DNA from: Haloarcula argentinensis DSM 12282
Lineage (GTDB): Archaea; Halobacteriota; Halobacteria; Halobacteriales; Haloarculaceae
NCBI GenBank assembly: GCA_000336895.1
Contig: AOLX01000025.1
Span: 120,268-184,267 of the forward strand
DNA length: 64,000 nucleotides
Direction of reading: 5' to 3'
Part shown: positions 1-9,347 of the stretch, piece after piece
Layout of the letters: each line of letters begins with the position of its first letter
Position numbering within the stretch: the first letter of the stretch is position 1
Made by a program: the position numbers and the translations under genes
Notes under the pieces: model-generated
The model's input: only the letters and a program-made list of their open reading frames with translations
Database searches by the model: none
What the model was told of the DNA's origin: nothing

Positions 1-1908
1 AACGACTTGCTCGTCGACGAGAACGGCGACGCCTACTCCATCGCCGTGGCGATGGCCGCGGCCGGGCGCTTCGACTGGGCAACCGTCGGTGCGGCCGGCA
101 GCGACCACCTCGACGGGCTGTACTCCGACGGCGACCTCCCGGATCCGGTCGAGTCCATCGACGGGACGAACCTCGTCCTCATCGGTCGGCTGGACTCCGG
201 GACCAGAGTCAGCGACACGGTTGCGCTCGGCTTCGCGCGACAGGCTGACACCGCCGCCGCGCTGGGCGAAGCCGACGGCGCGCTCGACCGCGGCTACGAG
301 ACGGTCAGTGCCGAGTACGCTGACAGCTGGGGCGAATTCCTTTCGGACAAGCAGCTCCCGTCCTCGGTCGCTGACGACGACGCGCTGGCGAACCAGTACC
401 GAACCGCGCTGATGACCCTTCTGGCCGTGGAGGACAAGACCTACCACGGGGCGTCTATCGCCTCGCCGTCAGTGCCGTGGGGCGAGGCCGTCCACGCCGA
501 GGAGCCCAAGGGTTACGGGTACAACTTCGTCTGGTCCCGGGACCTGTACCAGGTGTTCAGCGTGTTCGACGCCATCGGGTCCCTAGATATCGCGACGGAC
601 CAGCTGGAGTACATCTACGAGTACCAGCAGGACGACGCCGGCTTCATCCCACAGAACACCTACATCAACGGGACGACCCGCTGGGGCGGCGAACAGATGG
701 ACAACATCTCGTTCCCGCAGGTGATGGCCTATCGCCTGGCCGAGAGCGGCGTCGACTTCGAGGACGTCGAGTACAGCTACGAGAACGTCCGGCGGTCGGC
801 CGAGTACGTCGTCCGCCACGGTCCCGAGACTGCACAGGAGCGCTGGGAGGAGGAGGCCGGCTTCTCGCCGTCCTCGATTGCGGCCGAAATCGCGGGGCTC
901 GCGTGTGCGGCGAAGCTCGCCCTCGACACCGGCCACGAGGCCGACGCGCTCGTCTGGCTGTCGCTGGCTGACCAGTGGGCGAACAACGTCGAGGCCTGGA
1001 CCGCGACCGAGACCGGGACCGAGCGCCACACCAACACGCCCTATTACACGCGGGTCACGCTCGATGGGAACCCCGAGATGGGGCACCTCCGGACGCTCGC
1101 CAACGACGGTCCGACGCTGGACGAACGCAACATCATCGACAGCGGCTTCCTCGAACTCGTCCGGCTGGGTATCAAGCCTGATGACGACGAAACGATCCGG
1201 AACTCGCTCGTCGAAGTCGACGACACCATCAGCGTCGACACGGAGTACGCACCCGGGTTCTACCGGTACAACGGCGACGGCTACGGCGAACGCGGCCGGG
1301 ACGACCAGGGCGCGCCGTGGACGGTCGAACACAAAGGGAAGGGCCGCCTCTGGCCGCTGCTCACCGGCGAGCGCGCCGAGTACGAACTCCACCGTGACGA
1401 CCCGGACATCCCGCCGGAGAACGCCCTCCAGATGATGCAGGACGTGGCGAACTCGGGCCGGATGATCGCCGAACAGATCTGGGACCGGGGCCACGCGACC
1501 GAGTACGGCTGGGAGTTCGCCGAAGGGACCGGCTCGGCGACGCCGCTGGCGTGGTCGATGGCCCAGTACGTGCGGCTGGCCCACGGAATCAGCGCCGGCG
1601 AACCGGTCGAGACGCCCGCGTTCGTCGACGACCGCTACCGCGAGCGGCGGGCGCATACACCCGACCGAAGCCCCGCGCTCCGCGTCGACACACAGTTCCG
1701 CGGGAACGAACTGGTCGTCTCCGGCGAGACGACCGGTGTCTGTGTCGTCGTCAAGACGCCAGCTGACATCACGTACATCCCCGTCGAGGATCGTGAATTC
1801 GAAGTCGCAGTCGACGTCGACCCCGGTGAGAACCAGGTGATCGTTGCCGCCGCGGATGACGAAGACCTGGTCACTGCCGGGACAACTGTCTGGCAGCTCA
1901 ACCTGTAG
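1..1908 (+). CDS. GH15 glucoamylase (glucan 1,4-alpha-glucosidase), 5' end missing
   Basis: Exo-acting hydrolase expected to release glucose from non-reducing ends of starch, glycogen or maltodextrins. The frame is open from base 1, so the true start lies upstream; about 635 residues are visible. GH15 hallmarks are the WSRDLYQVF segment (near base 532), and an RWEEEAGFSPSS segment (near base 840) resembling the region that carries the catalytic acid Glu in bacterial GH15 enzymes. The last ~80 residues look like a beta-rich appended domain after the (alpha/alpha)6 barrel. No stop or frameshift is seen. The neighbours (sugar nucleotidyltransferase, GT4, 4-alpha-glucanotransferase) support a role in intracellular glucan turnover. 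The substrate is inferred from the family. Confidence 0.9.
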   Translation, partial: NDLLVDENGDAYSIAVAMAAAGRFDWATVGAAGSDHLDGLYSDGDLPDPVESIDGTNLVLIGRLDSGTRVSDTVALGFARQADTAAALGEADGALDRGYETVSAEYADSWGEFLSDKQLPSSVADDDALANQYRTALMTLLAVEDKTYHGASIASPSVPWGEAVHAEEPKGYGYNFVWSRDLYQVFSVFDAIGSLDIATDQLEYIYEYQQDDAGFIPQNTYINGTTRWGGEQMDNISFPQVMAYRLAESGVDFEDVEYSYENVRRSAEYVVRHGPETAQERWEEEAGFSPSSIAAEIAGLACAAKLALDTGHEADALVWLSLADQWANNVEAWTATETGTERHTNTPYYTRVTLDGNPEMGHLRTLANDGPTLDERNIIDSGFLELVRLGIKPDDDETIRNSLVEVDDTISVDTEYAPGFYRYNGDGYGERGRDDQGAPWTVEHKGKGRLWPLLTGERAEYELHRDDPDIPPENALQMMQDVANSGRMIAEQIWDRGHATEYGWEFAEGTGSATPLAWSMAQYVRLAHGISAGEPVETPAFVDDRYRERRAHTPDRSPALRVDTQFRGNELVVSGETTGVCVVVKTPADITYIPVEDREFEVAVDVDPGENQVIVAAADDEDLVTAGTTVWQLNL

Positions 1909-1931
1909 AATGCCTCATAAGTGAGAACCAC

Positions 1932-1939
1932 TTTATAAT
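1932..1939 (+). promoter_or_regulatory. TATA box for the sugar nucleotidyltransferase gene
   Basis: TTTATAAT centred about 23 bp before the ATG at 1959, the geometry of haloarchaeal promoters giving leaderless or nearly leaderless mRNA. It lies in the 50-bp gap after the glucoamylase stop, so the next gene can be transcribed on its own. Confidence 0.6.
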
Positions 1940-1958
1940 TCGGCTTTGACTGTGGGAT

Positions 1959-2903
1959 ATGGACGCGATAGTTTTAGCTGGCGGCTACGCGACACGGTTG
2001 TGGCCGATCACGCGACGTCGGCCGAAGATGCTACTCCCGGTCGGTGAAACGACCGTTATCGACGGCGTTCTCCAGTCACTGGAAGACGACGACCGAATCG
2101 GGACGACGTACCTCAGCACGAACGAGGCCTTCGCCGACGAGTTCGAAGCCCACATCGACGAGATGGGCTATGAAAAAGTCCAACTCTCCGTCGAGAGTAC
2201 GGCTGACGAAGACGAGAAGTTCGGCGTCGTCGGCGCGCTCGCACAACTGATCGACCGCGAAGGTATCGACGACGACCTGTTCATCATCGGCGGCGACAAC
2301 CTGATCGGCTTCGACCCCTCGGAGTTCCTCGACTTCTTCGAGGCGCGCGACGGGCCGGCACTGGCCGCCTACGACGTGGGCTCGCGGGAGAAAGCCAAGT
2401 CCTACGGACTGGTCGAACTCGACGGCGAGCGCGTCATCGACTTTCAGGAGAAACCTGACCATCCCAACAGCACGCTCGTCTCGATTGCCTGTTACGCCTT
2501 CCCGGCCGACTCGCTCCGCTTCGAGGAGTACCTCTCGGGCGACAACAACCCCGACGAACCGGGCTGGTACATCGACTGGCTGCAACAGCAGGAACCGGTG
2601 TCCGCGTTCACGTTCGACGATGTCTGGTTCGATATCGGGACGCCCGAGTCGTACTTCGAGACCGTCGAGTGGAAACTCGACGGCGGGTCGCTCATCCACC
2701 CCAACGCGACCGTCGAGAACTCCGAGATCGGAGACACTGTCCATGTGATGGCCGGCGCAGAAGTGACCGACAGCAGCCTCGACCGGACCATCGTCTTCCC
2801 GGACGCCGAAGTCAGCGACTGCGACCTCGACGAAACGATTCTCGGTGAAGGCGTCCACGTCGAAGGGTACAACATGTCGGGGTCGCTCATCATCAACCGC
2901 TGA
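1959..2903 (+). CDS. Sugar-1-phosphate nucleotidyltransferase with C-terminal hexapeptide-like repeats
   Basis: Predicted to activate a sugar 1-phosphate with an NTP to give an NDP-sugar and pyrophosphate. The N-terminus carries the nucleotidyltransferase signature LAGGYATRLWPITRRRPK (residues ~6-23, pyrophosphorylase loop with the activating Lys), followed by a Rossmann-like domain with IIGGDNL. From about residue 235 the sequence turns into short repeats (HPNATVEN, SEIGDTVHVMAG, DRTIVFPDAEV) typical of a left-handed beta helix. At 314 aa it fits glucose-1-phosphate thymidylyl/uridylyltransferase-like proteins. The choice of NTP and sugar cannot be read from sequence; next to glucan enzymes, glucose 1-phosphate is a reasonable guess. 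Confidence 0.85.
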   Translation: MDAIVLAGGYATRLWPITRRRPKMLLPVGETTVIDGVLQSLEDDDRIGTTYLSTNEAFADEFEAHIDEMGYEKVQLSVESTADEDEKFGVVGALAQLIDREGIDDDLFIIGGDNLIGFDPSEFLDFFEARDGPALAAYDVGSREKAKSYGLVELDGERVIDFQEKPDHPNSTLVSIACYAFPADSLRFEEYLSGDNNPDEPGWYIDWLQQQEPVSAFTFDDVWFDIGTPESYFETVEWKLDGGSLIHPNATVENSEIGDTVHVMAGAEVTDSSLDRTIVFPDAEVSDCDLDETILGEGVHVEGYNMSGSLIINR

Positions 2904-3031
2904 TGGCTCGCTCACCCGAGCGACTGCTCGGACGTGGGATTCGGGACGGTCCGCCCTCGGTCACCGGACCGCTGGCGAAGGACTAAGTGACACAGCGTCG
3001 TTGACTCGCCGTACGAGAGCTACCTGACAAC

Positions 3032-3361
3032 ATGGCACAAACAGAAACGGAGCCAGTCACGTTCGAGATGACAATCGACGACGGCCGGACCAGAATCGAC
3101 GTCTCGGGCGACCGCGACACGGCTGTCGTGGTCCGCTCGAAATCGGGCGAGAAAATATACCTGCCGCCGGAGGATTTCGACCGCCCGCCGGAGGACAGGC
3201 AGACGCCGTACGACAGCCCCTACCAGTCGGCCGACGGGACCGCCGATAGCCCGTATCGGACGCAGACGGACACAACGTCCGTGACGGGGCTGGAGCCGAC
3301 CGCCGACGGCTACCTGATCGTTCATCCGGAACCGGTCACGGACGTTCGCTTCCTCCGCTGA
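3032..3361 (+). CDS. Conserved haloarchaeal hypothetical protein
   Basis: Acidic 109-aa protein without signal peptide or membrane segment. The N-terminal part (EMTIDDGRTRIDVSGDRDTAVVV) looks beta-rich; the middle is rich in Pro, Tyr, Ser and Asp (DSPYQSADGTADSPYR) and probably flexible. Composition and codon use match the flanking genes and no competing frame is plausible, so it is likely real. I do not recognise a function. It ends 10 bp before the stop of the convergent GT4 gene. Confidence 0.65.
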   Translation: MAQTETEPVTFEMTIDDGRTRIDVSGDRDTAVVVRSKSGEKIYLPPEDFDRPPEDRQTPYDSPYQSADGTADSPYRTQTDTTSVTGLEPTADGYLIVHPEPVTDVRFLR

Positions 3362-3371
3362 TCGCGGCCGG

Positions 3372-4448
3372 TCAGGCCCCGTTCAGAACCTCGTGGTAGA
3401 ACTCGACGTGTTCGTCAGCGACTTCGCCCCAGGTTCGAACGTCGTACTCGATGGGTGTCGACAGCGATAGCGCGTGCTCGATCCCCTCGGCGATGGAGTC
3501 CGAATCGGGTTCGACCTCGATGACGCAGTCTTCGTTGAGGAGTTCCGCGGCCCCGCTCTCGCAGGCGACGACGCGCGTCCCGACCGACAGCGCTTCAACG
3601 ATGGTGATGCCGAACGGCTCCGCCAGCGACGGCGAGACGAACAGGTCGGCGCTGTTGTAGTAGTCTCCAAGCTCCGACTGGGGGAGATACCCAGGGAAGT
3701 AAACCCGGTCCTCGACGCCCAGTAGCTCCGCGAACCGTTCAAGCTGTTCGGTGAGATGGCCCGAGCCGCCGAGTACGAGGCTCACGTCGTCCCGACCGAG
3801 CTTCGAGAGCGCGTACAGCAGGTACGACAGCCCTTTCTGGTCGGTGTGTCGGCCGACAAAAAACAGCATCTTCCCGTCGATACCGAGCTCCGCCTTGATG
3901 TCTCGGCCCGTCGGCTCTACCGACGAGAACCCGTTGTAGATGACCGTCGAGTCGGCGTCGTACTGCTCGCGGATCCGCCGTTGCGTGAACTTGCTTACCG
4001 CGACGAGGTGGTCCGAGCGGTTCGCGACCCGCTGTTCCGTCTCGACTTCCCGCTGTGGCGGCGTCACGTTGCGGTCTGCCGACAGCGAGTGGAACGTCGA
4101 GATCCACTCGACGTCGTGGTCCGCTTTGGCCCGCGAGCCGGGGTTGTACCCGAACCAGTCGTTCGTGTGGATGATGTCTGCGTCGGCCGCCTTGTCGGCG
4201 AACTCCCCGGCCAGCCGCCCGATGCGGGTGATGATGTCACCGCTCCCCGTTGAGACGCCGTGAATGCCGTCGCGGTCCGGCGGCGCGTACTCCGCGGGCA
4301 ATACCAGCTCAAACTCGACATCGTCTCTCGGTTCGAGCTGCTCGAACAGCTCCCCGATAGCGGTATCAAGCCCGCCGGTGATGTTGGGTGGGAACCCCCA
4401 GCCAAGCATCAGAACGTTCGGTGGCATCTCTGTTACTGGCTCACTCAT
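3372..4448 (-). CDS. GT4-family glycosyltransferase (glycogen-synthase-like)
   Basis: A GT-B retaining glycosyltransferase of 358 aa. The N-terminal domain begins with LMLGWGFPPNITGGL, the Gly-rich acceptor/NDP loop of GT4 and GT5 enzymes. The C-terminal domain has FFVGRHTDQKGLSYLL and the E-x7-E nucleotide-sugar motif at E277 (EPFGITIVE) to E285. I chose the ATG at 4448 (MSEPV) over the longer open frame to 4529 because a TATA element lies about 25 bp upstream of it. It is divergent from malQ and close to the glucoamylase, so a role in storage alpha-glucan synthesis is plausible; a role in cell-surface glycans is the main alternative. Confidence 0.85.
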   Translation of the reverse strand: MSEPVTEMPPNVLMLGWGFPPNITGGLDTAIGELFEQLEPRDDVEFELVLPAEYAPPDRDGIHGVSTGSGDIITRIGRLAGEFADKAADADIIHTNDWFGYNPGSRAKADHDVEWISTFHSLSADRNVTPPQREVETEQRVANRSDHLVAVSKFTQRRIREQYDADSTVIYNGFSSVEPTGRDIKAELGIDGKMLFFVGRHTDQKGLSYLLYALSKLGRDDVSLVLGGSGHLTEQLERFAELLGVEDRVYFPGYLPQSELGDYYNSADLFVSPSLAEPFGITIVEALSVGTRVVACESGAAELLNEDCVIEVEPDSDSIAEGIEHALSLSTPIEYDVRTWGEVADEHVEFYHEVLNGA

Positions 4449-4468
4449 CGTAGCATCAAATGGATACA

Positions 4469-4476
4469 ATATATAT
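4469..4476 (-). promoter_or_regulatory. TATA box for the GT4 gene
   Basis: A TATATATT stretch on the minus strand about 25 bp before the ATG at 4448. It is a clear AT-rich island in the 120-bp gap between the divergent GT4 and malQ starts. Confidence 0.55.
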
Positions 4477-4568
4477 GTTTGCGTGCGCCGCTCTCTGGGC
4501 CCACAAGCAGTCACGACAGCAGTCAACAACCCCGCCCATTGAAATGCCTGTCAGGGCAACAGGTGCGT

Positions 4569-6059
4569 ATGCAATTTCAACGGCAGAGTGGCGTGTTCCT
4601 CCACCTGACGTCGCTCCCGGGACCACACGGTATCGGTGATCTCGGTGCCGGAGCGCGGGCGTTCGTCGACTTCCTCGACCGGGCGGACCAGTCGCTGTGG
4701 CAGTTTTGCCCCTTCGGACCCACGGCGAGCATCCACGGGAACTCCCCGTACCAGTCGTCGTCCGCTTTCGCCGGGAACCCGCTGCTCGTTGATCTCCGCA
4801 AGCTTGTTGACCGCGGGTATCTAGCCGAGGGCGATATCGAACCACCGGAGGACCTCTCACAAGAGCACGTCAACTACGATCGCGTGACCGAGTTCAAAGA
4901 GGCCCGGCTCCAGGACGTGTACGCCACCTTCGACGAGAGCGTAAGCGACGAAGACCAGCAGTCGTTTGTCGAGTTCTGTGAGCGCGAGGCGGGCTGGCTG
5001 GACGACTACGCGCTGTTCACGGCACTGAAAGCCGAGTTCGACGATGCCGGCTGGATGGACTGGCCGGACGACATCAGAACGCGCGAGCCAGCGGCCATGG
5101 AGCGATATCAGGAAGAACTGGCTGATGACATCCGCTATCACAAGTTCGTCCAGTGGTGTTTCGACAGCCAGTGGCAGGCACTAGCCGAATACGCGACCGA
5201 GCGGGATATCGGCCTCGTCGGCGACCTGCCAATCTACGTCGGCCTCGACTCGGCGGACGTCTGGGCGCATCCCGAGGTGTTCCGACTCGACGACGACCAC
5301 TACCCGGCGGAGGTGGCCGGCGTTCCGCCAAATCCCGGCGATGACGGCCAGCGATGGGGGAATCCCGTCTATGACTGGGAGACTCTCCGTGCGAACGACT
5401 ACGGCTGGTGGGTCGACCGGTTCGAGCGGCTGTTCGACCTCGTCGACATCGCCCGCATCGACCACTTCAAGGGCTTCGACGAGTTCTGGTCGATTCCCGC
5501 AGAGGCGGACGACCCGGCCGCCGGGCAGTGGCGCGACGGCCCCGGCGCGCACTTCTTCGAGACGGTCAGAGACAGGCTCGGCGACCTCCCGTTTTTCGTC
5601 GAGGACCTGGGCTTTCTCGACGAGAGCATCGTCGCGCTCCGGGACCAGTTCGGCTTCCCCGGCATGCGCGTTCCGCAGTACGCCGACTGGTGCGAAGAAG
5701 GGCACATGTACCAGCCGATGCACTACCCGGAGTCGGCCGTCGGCTACACGTCGACCCACGACACGGACACTATCGTCGGCTACTATCGCGGCCTTTCGGA
5801 CCGCCAGCGTGACTGCCTCCACTACAACCTCGGCACTGACGGGGAGGAAATCAACTGGGACCTGATCGAGGCGGTGTGGAACTCGAACGCCGTCGTCGCG
5901 ATGACAACCATGCAGGACCTGCTCGGCCTCGGTAGTGAGGCCCGGTTCAATGTCCCCGGCACGGCGACCGGGAACTGGCAGTGGCGGGTGACCGACGCAG
6001 CGCTCGACGCCGACATCGCCGAGCGACTTCGCCAAGTCACCGACAGGACGATCCGCTAA
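4569..6059 (+). CDS. malQ: 4-alpha-glucanotransferase (amylomaltase, GH77)
   Basis: Disproportionates maltodextrins by moving 4-alpha-glucan segments between acceptors, freeing glucose. GH77 signatures run the whole length: SGVFLHLTSLPGPHGIGDLG at the N-terminus, FGPTASIHGNSPYQSSSAF, WGNPVYDW, ARIDHFKGFDEFW with the predicted nucleophile D298, and FFVEDLGFL with the predicted acid/base E345, then YTSTHDTDT. The open frame reaches back to 4260, but that part is antisense to the GT4 gene; the ATG at 4569 begins exactly where GH77 homology begins and gives a normal 496-aa enzyme. With the glucoamylase and GT4 genes it forms a small glucan-metabolism cluster. Confidence 0.94.
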   Translation: MQFQRQSGVFLHLTSLPGPHGIGDLGAGARAFVDFLDRADQSLWQFCPFGPTASIHGNSPYQSSSAFAGNPLLVDLRKLVDRGYLAEGDIEPPEDLSQEHVNYDRVTEFKEARLQDVYATFDESVSDEDQQSFVEFCEREAGWLDDYALFTALKAEFDDAGWMDWPDDIRTREPAAMERYQEELADDIRYHKFVQWCFDSQWQALAEYATERDIGLVGDLPIYVGLDSADVWAHPEVFRLDDDHYPAEVAGVPPNPGDDGQRWGNPVYDWETLRANDYGWWVDRFERLFDLVDIARIDHFKGFDEFWSIPAEADDPAAGQWRDGPGAHFFETVRDRLGDLPFFVEDLGFLDESIVALRDQFGFPGMRVPQYADWCEEGHMYQPMHYPESAVGYTSTHDTDTIVGYYRGLSDRQRDCLHYNLGTDGEEINWDLIEAVWNSNAVVAMTTMQDLLGLGSEARFNVPGTATGNWQWRVTDAALDADIAERLRQVTDRTIR

Positions 6060-6065
6060 GACCCT

Positions 6066-6917
6066 TCAGAACTGCAGGATGCCGTCCTCCGTGACGACTG
6101 TATCGAGCAGGCGGGTCGGGGTCGCGTCGTAGCCCGGATTGCCGATATCGAACCCCTCCGGCGGTTCGAGCATCACATCCGATCCCTGCCGGAACGTGTT
6201 CCGGAAGGTGAAGCCGCTACCGATGAACTTCGATGAGGTTCCGACGACCGTGACGGGGACGTCCATCTCGTTAGCCGTCGCGGCCAGCGGTAGTGTTCCG
6301 ATACGGTTGTACACCACGTCGTCGATGAGGCAGTTCATGCCGATGAAGACGCGGTCGGCTTCCGAAAGGTAGTGACCCGCTGCACCGTCGATAATAAGCG
6401 TCACGTCGGCCCCGTCCCGGTCGGCCAGCTGGCGGGCTGTTCGGCGGCCCAGGAAATGCGGCCGGGACTCCCTCGCGTACAGGTGAAACTCCTTGCCGTC
6501 GTCCAGCGCCGCCATGAGCGTCGCCATCACCGTCGAGGAGTTCTCGTGTGTCACCAGCACGTCGCCGTCGTCGATGAGCGTCGCCGCCCGCTCCGCCGCG
6601 CGGTTCTTGCTGGTCTCGATTTCCGTGACGACCTCGTCGATCGTGTCGAGCAATCGCTCCTTGGCCGCCGAGACGGAGTCGGGGTCGGCGTCTTTCAGAT
6701 CCGTCACGATGCGTTGCTGTGTGGTGTACAGGGGTGCATGCGAGCGGTTCGCCCGCTGGAGTGCGCTGCTGTTGCGCTCGACGACGCGGAGGAAGTCCTC
6801 GACCGTGTGGCACTCGCGGTCTGCCAGTTCGCGGAGCGCCTTGGCGGCTTTCACGGCGGCAATCGAGGAACTCTGTGTCTCCATCTCCTCGATCTGCCGC
6901 ACGGTCTCGTTTATCAT
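6066..6917 (-). CDS. eIF-2B alpha/beta/delta-like (ribose-1,5-bisphosphate isomerase-like) protein
   Basis: 283-aa protein of the IF-2B superfamily. The N-terminal ~110 residues are helical (INETVRQIEEMETQSSSIAAVKAAKALREL). The C-terminal Rossmann-like half carries VLVTHENSSTVMATL, FHLYARESRPHFLGRRTARQ, IIDGAAGHYL and VYNRIGTLPLAATANE, the ligand-binding blocks of this family. Archaeal members include true eIF2B-like subunits and sugar-phosphate isomerases (ribose-1,5-bisphosphate isomerase, MtnA). The DGAAGHYL block departs from the usual D(S/A)A motif of the isomerases, so I do not assign a substrate. The ATG at 6917 was chosen over the longer frame to 6938 because conserved helix 1 starts there. 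Convergent with malQ, 6 bp apart. Confidence 0.78.
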   Translation of the reverse strand: MINETVRQIEEMETQSSSIAAVKAAKALRELADRECHTVEDFLRVVERNSSALQRANRSHAPLYTTQQRIVTDLKDADPDSVSAAKERLLDTIDEVVTEIETSKNRAAERAATLIDDGDVLVTHENSSTVMATLMAALDDGKEFHLYARESRPHFLGRRTARQLADRDGADVTLIIDGAAGHYLSEADRVFIGMNCLIDDVVYNRIGTLPLAATANEMDVPVTVVGTSSKFIGSGFTFRNTFRQGSDVMLEPPEGFDIGNPGYDATPTRLLDTVVTEDGILQF

Positions 6918-7005
6918 GAGACCATCTCCGGCTGCCACCCTTATAACGGTACAGTCGGCCGCTAGTCCTCGCTCTTGGTTTGACTCGGTACCACAGTGTG
7001 CGTGA

Positions 7006-8226
7006 TTACGCCGACCCGACCATGTCTTCGTCAGTTGGGCCCTGACCGTCGAACTCGGCCACGAGTCCGTCTAGTTGCTCCGGGTCGTCGACGCTCGGGA
7101 GCGTCTGGTCTGCAGTCCGACAGACAGCGTCGATACCGAGGTCGTCACAGACGAGGTCTGCCGTCGCCTCGGCCATCTGCCGGTAGGTAGTCAGTTTGCC
7201 GCCGACGATGCTCGCCATGTTCCCGACGCCGTCGTCGGCGTGGTTGAGCAGAAAGAAGCCCCGCGAGATGCCGCGGCCGCGCTCCGCCTCATCAGGCGCG
7301 TACAGCGGCCGGACACCCCACCAAGTTCGGACCTCGGGCGCGTCCGTGACCGGCGGCAGCATCGCCGCACATTCCTCGATACTCTCTTCGACTTCCCACT
7401 GCTCCGTCTCGTATTCATCCGGGTCACGGACGGGCACGCTCGTCGTCCCGACGACGGCCTCGTTTTCGTGTGGCACAACGATGTCGCCGTCGTCCGGGTC
7501 CCGACAGCGGTTGAGCACCGGCCCGAGGTCATCGTACTCGACCGAGACCATCACGCCCCGCGTCGGTTGCATTTCGACGTCAAGGCCGGCCATCGCGGCG
7601 AGCGCGCCCGCCCAGGCACCGGTCGCGTTGACAACGTAGTCGGCTTCGATAGTGTCCTCGACTGTCCCGCCGACTTGCACGCCAGCCACTTGCCCGTTCT
7701 CGACGAGTACGTCTTCGACGGGCGCGTGTGGGTGTATCGTTGCGCCGTGGTTGCGGGCGTCTGCGGCGTTCGCGGCGACGAGCCGCGATGGATAGATGAC
7801 GGCGTCGGGGACTTCGAAGGCACGCTCGACATCTGACGCGAGGTCGGGCACTCGCTCGCGGGCCGCGTCGGCGTCCAGCGTCTCTACGGGAATATCGATC
7901 TCCACGCAGGCCGCCCGCTTGGCCTCGAAGTAGTCGGGGTCGTCCTCGGCGAGTTGGACGAACAACCCGCCGGTGTCACGGATGCATTCCCCGGCGATCT
8001 GCTTGAGTATCCGGTTTTCGGTGATGCACTCCTCGGCACCGACCTGATCCGCCTCGGCGTAGCGGGCCCCGCTGTGCAGCAGTCCGTGCGAGCGCCCGGA
8101 GGTGCCACTTGTCAGGCCGTCACGCTCGACGAGTGTCACGTCGACACCGCGGAGTGCCAGGTCACGAGCGACGCCAGCGCCGGTCGCGCCACCACCGACG
8201 ACGAGGACATCCGTCTCAATTGCCAT
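7006..8226 (-). CDS. GlpA-like FAD-dependent dehydrogenase, short form
   Basis: FAD enzyme of the DAO/GlpA-GlpD family, expected to oxidise glycerol 3-phosphate or a similar 2-hydroxy acid and pass electrons to the respiratory chain. The dinucleotide-binding motif VVGGGATGAGVARDLALRG is at residues ~8-26, followed by TSGTSGRSHGLLHSGARYA, the signature of glycerol-3-phosphate dehydrogenase, then VVNATGAWAG and the C-terminal IVGGKLTTYRQMAE. At 406 aa it lacks the C-terminal BFD-like [2Fe-2S] domain of the usual ~570-aa archaeal GlpA, and no glpB, glpC or glpK lies beside it. It may be a GlpA paralogue with another substrate. Confidence 0.82.
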   Translation of the reverse strand: MAIETDVLVVGGGATGAGVARDLALRGVDVTLVERDGLTSGTSGRSHGLLHSGARYAEADQVGAEECITENRILKQIAGECIRDTGGLFVQLAEDDPDYFEAKRAACVEIDIPVETLDADAARERVPDLASDVERAFEVPDAVIYPSRLVAANAADARNHGATIHPHAPVEDVLVENGQVAGVQVGGTVEDTIEADYVVNATGAWAGALAAMAGLDVEMQPTRGVMVSVEYDDLGPVLNRCRDPDDGDIVVPHENEAVVGTTSVPVRDPDEYETEQWEVEESIEECAAMLPPVTDAPEVRTWWGVRPLYAPDEAERGRGISRGFFLLNHADDGVGNMASIVGGKLTTYRQMAEATADLVCDDLGIDAVCRTADQTLPSVDDPEQLDGLVAEFDGQGPTDEDMVGSA

Positions 8227-8474
8227 GTATATGATTAGGGTAGCTGACGTAAGGGTCCTCCGATACCGGGGGTTTCGGCAACTGTGCGACCCGTTTCAGT
8301 GACAGTTCCCCCTCTCAAACGATGGCGACGCACACGGCGTGACGGTGCTATCGTTTCCAGCAGCTAACAGCCGGTTTCAGTGGCCAGTACTGTCGGCTGC
8401 GCCCAGTAAAAACAGCAGAGACGATTTTCGGACCGACTATCGCTAAGCCACGTCCGACGAGCGCAGCGGCCGCT

Positions 8475-9251
8475 TCAGATATCCTGGCCGGTCGGTCTGA
8501 TCAGGAGTTCGTTCACGTCCACGCGGGCGGGCTGGCTCGTCGCATACACGATGCCGCGGGCGATATCGTCGGGATGGAGCATCGGGAGGTCCATTTCTGC
8601 GAACCGCTCCAGCACCTGTTCGTCCGGGACGTGCGTCGCGAGCTCCGTATCGACAGCACCCGGTTCGATAACCGTCGTCCGGATGCCCTGTGTCGTCACT
8701 TCCTGCCGGACTGCCTCAGTGAACGCGTTCACCCCGAACTTCGTCGCGTTGTAGCCGCTCGAATCGGCCGACGCGCGGCGTCCCGCGACAGAGGAGACGT
8801 TGACAATGTGGCCACTCTCCTGCTCTTGCATGACCGGGAGTACCGCGTGGGTGAGGTTCATCAGTCCGAGCAGGTTCACCTCGACCATCTGTCGGAGGTT
8901 CGAGCGGTCTGCCCGTTCCAGCGGTTCGAGAAGCATCACGCCGGCGTTGTTGACGAGAATATCGATGCGACCGTACTCGTCTGTTGTCGCCTCGACCAGC
9001 GAGTCGATGTCGTCCTCGTCGGTGACGTCGGTCGGTACAACCAGCGCATCCCCACCGGATGACTCGATTCGGTCCGCAAGGGCCTCTAGTTCGTCAGCGC
9101 GCCGGGCTGCGAGAACGACGCTCGCGCCCGCGTCGGAAAGGGCCTCCGCAGTCGCCTCACCGATTCCCGATGACGCACCGGTGACAATCGCAACGTCGCC
9201 TGCAAGTCGCTGTGTGCTCTGGTCGTCGTCTGTCTCGGATTTATCTGCCAT
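8475..9251 (-). CDS. SDR-family NAD(P)-dependent oxidoreductase
   Basis: Classical short-chain dehydrogenase of 258 aa. It has the cofactor motif TGASSGIG (residues 24-31), the NNAG motif (101-104), catalytic Ser in NVSSVAG (~153) and the Y167-x3-K171 pair in SGYNATK, followed by the PGAVDT loop. Reaction: reversible alcohol/ketone oxidoreduction; the substrate is unknown. The ~15-residue acidic N-terminal extension before the Rossmann fold is common in haloarchaea. A TATA-like CTTATAAATG lies around 9306-9313, about 57 bp upstream, suggesting a short leader. A 248-bp intergenic stretch (8227-8474) with no recognisable gene separates it from the GlpA-like start. Confidence 0.88.
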   Translation of the reverse strand: MADKSETDDDQSTQRLAGDVAIVTGASSGIGEATAEALSDAGASVVLAARRADELEALADRIESSGGDALVVPTDVTDEDDIDSLVEATTDEYGRIDILVNNAGVMLLEPLERADRSNLRQMVEVNLLGLMNLTHAVLPVMQEQESGHIVNVSSVAGRRASADSSGYNATKFGVNAFTEAVRQEVTTQGIRTTVIEPGAVDTELATHVPDEQVLERFAEMDLPMLHPDDIARGIVYATSQPARVDVNELLIRPTGQDI

Positions 9252-9347
9252 CGGTGTTCAGTAGCTGCGACAGCCACGAGCGTGCTTTGCTTACTGATAA
9301 GCCCATTTATAAGGTGGCAGGGAAGCCGCGGTCAAACAGGAGCGTGG

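Noticed and set aside
583..1656. 357-aa open frame on the minus strand
   Set aside because: Antisense to the glucoamylase; no recognisable domain.
8300..8375. AAACGAT ... ATCGTTT inverted repeat in the gap upstream of the GlpA-like gene
   Set aside because: Only seven matching bases with a ~30-base loop and no position relative to a promoter that would make it an operator or terminator.
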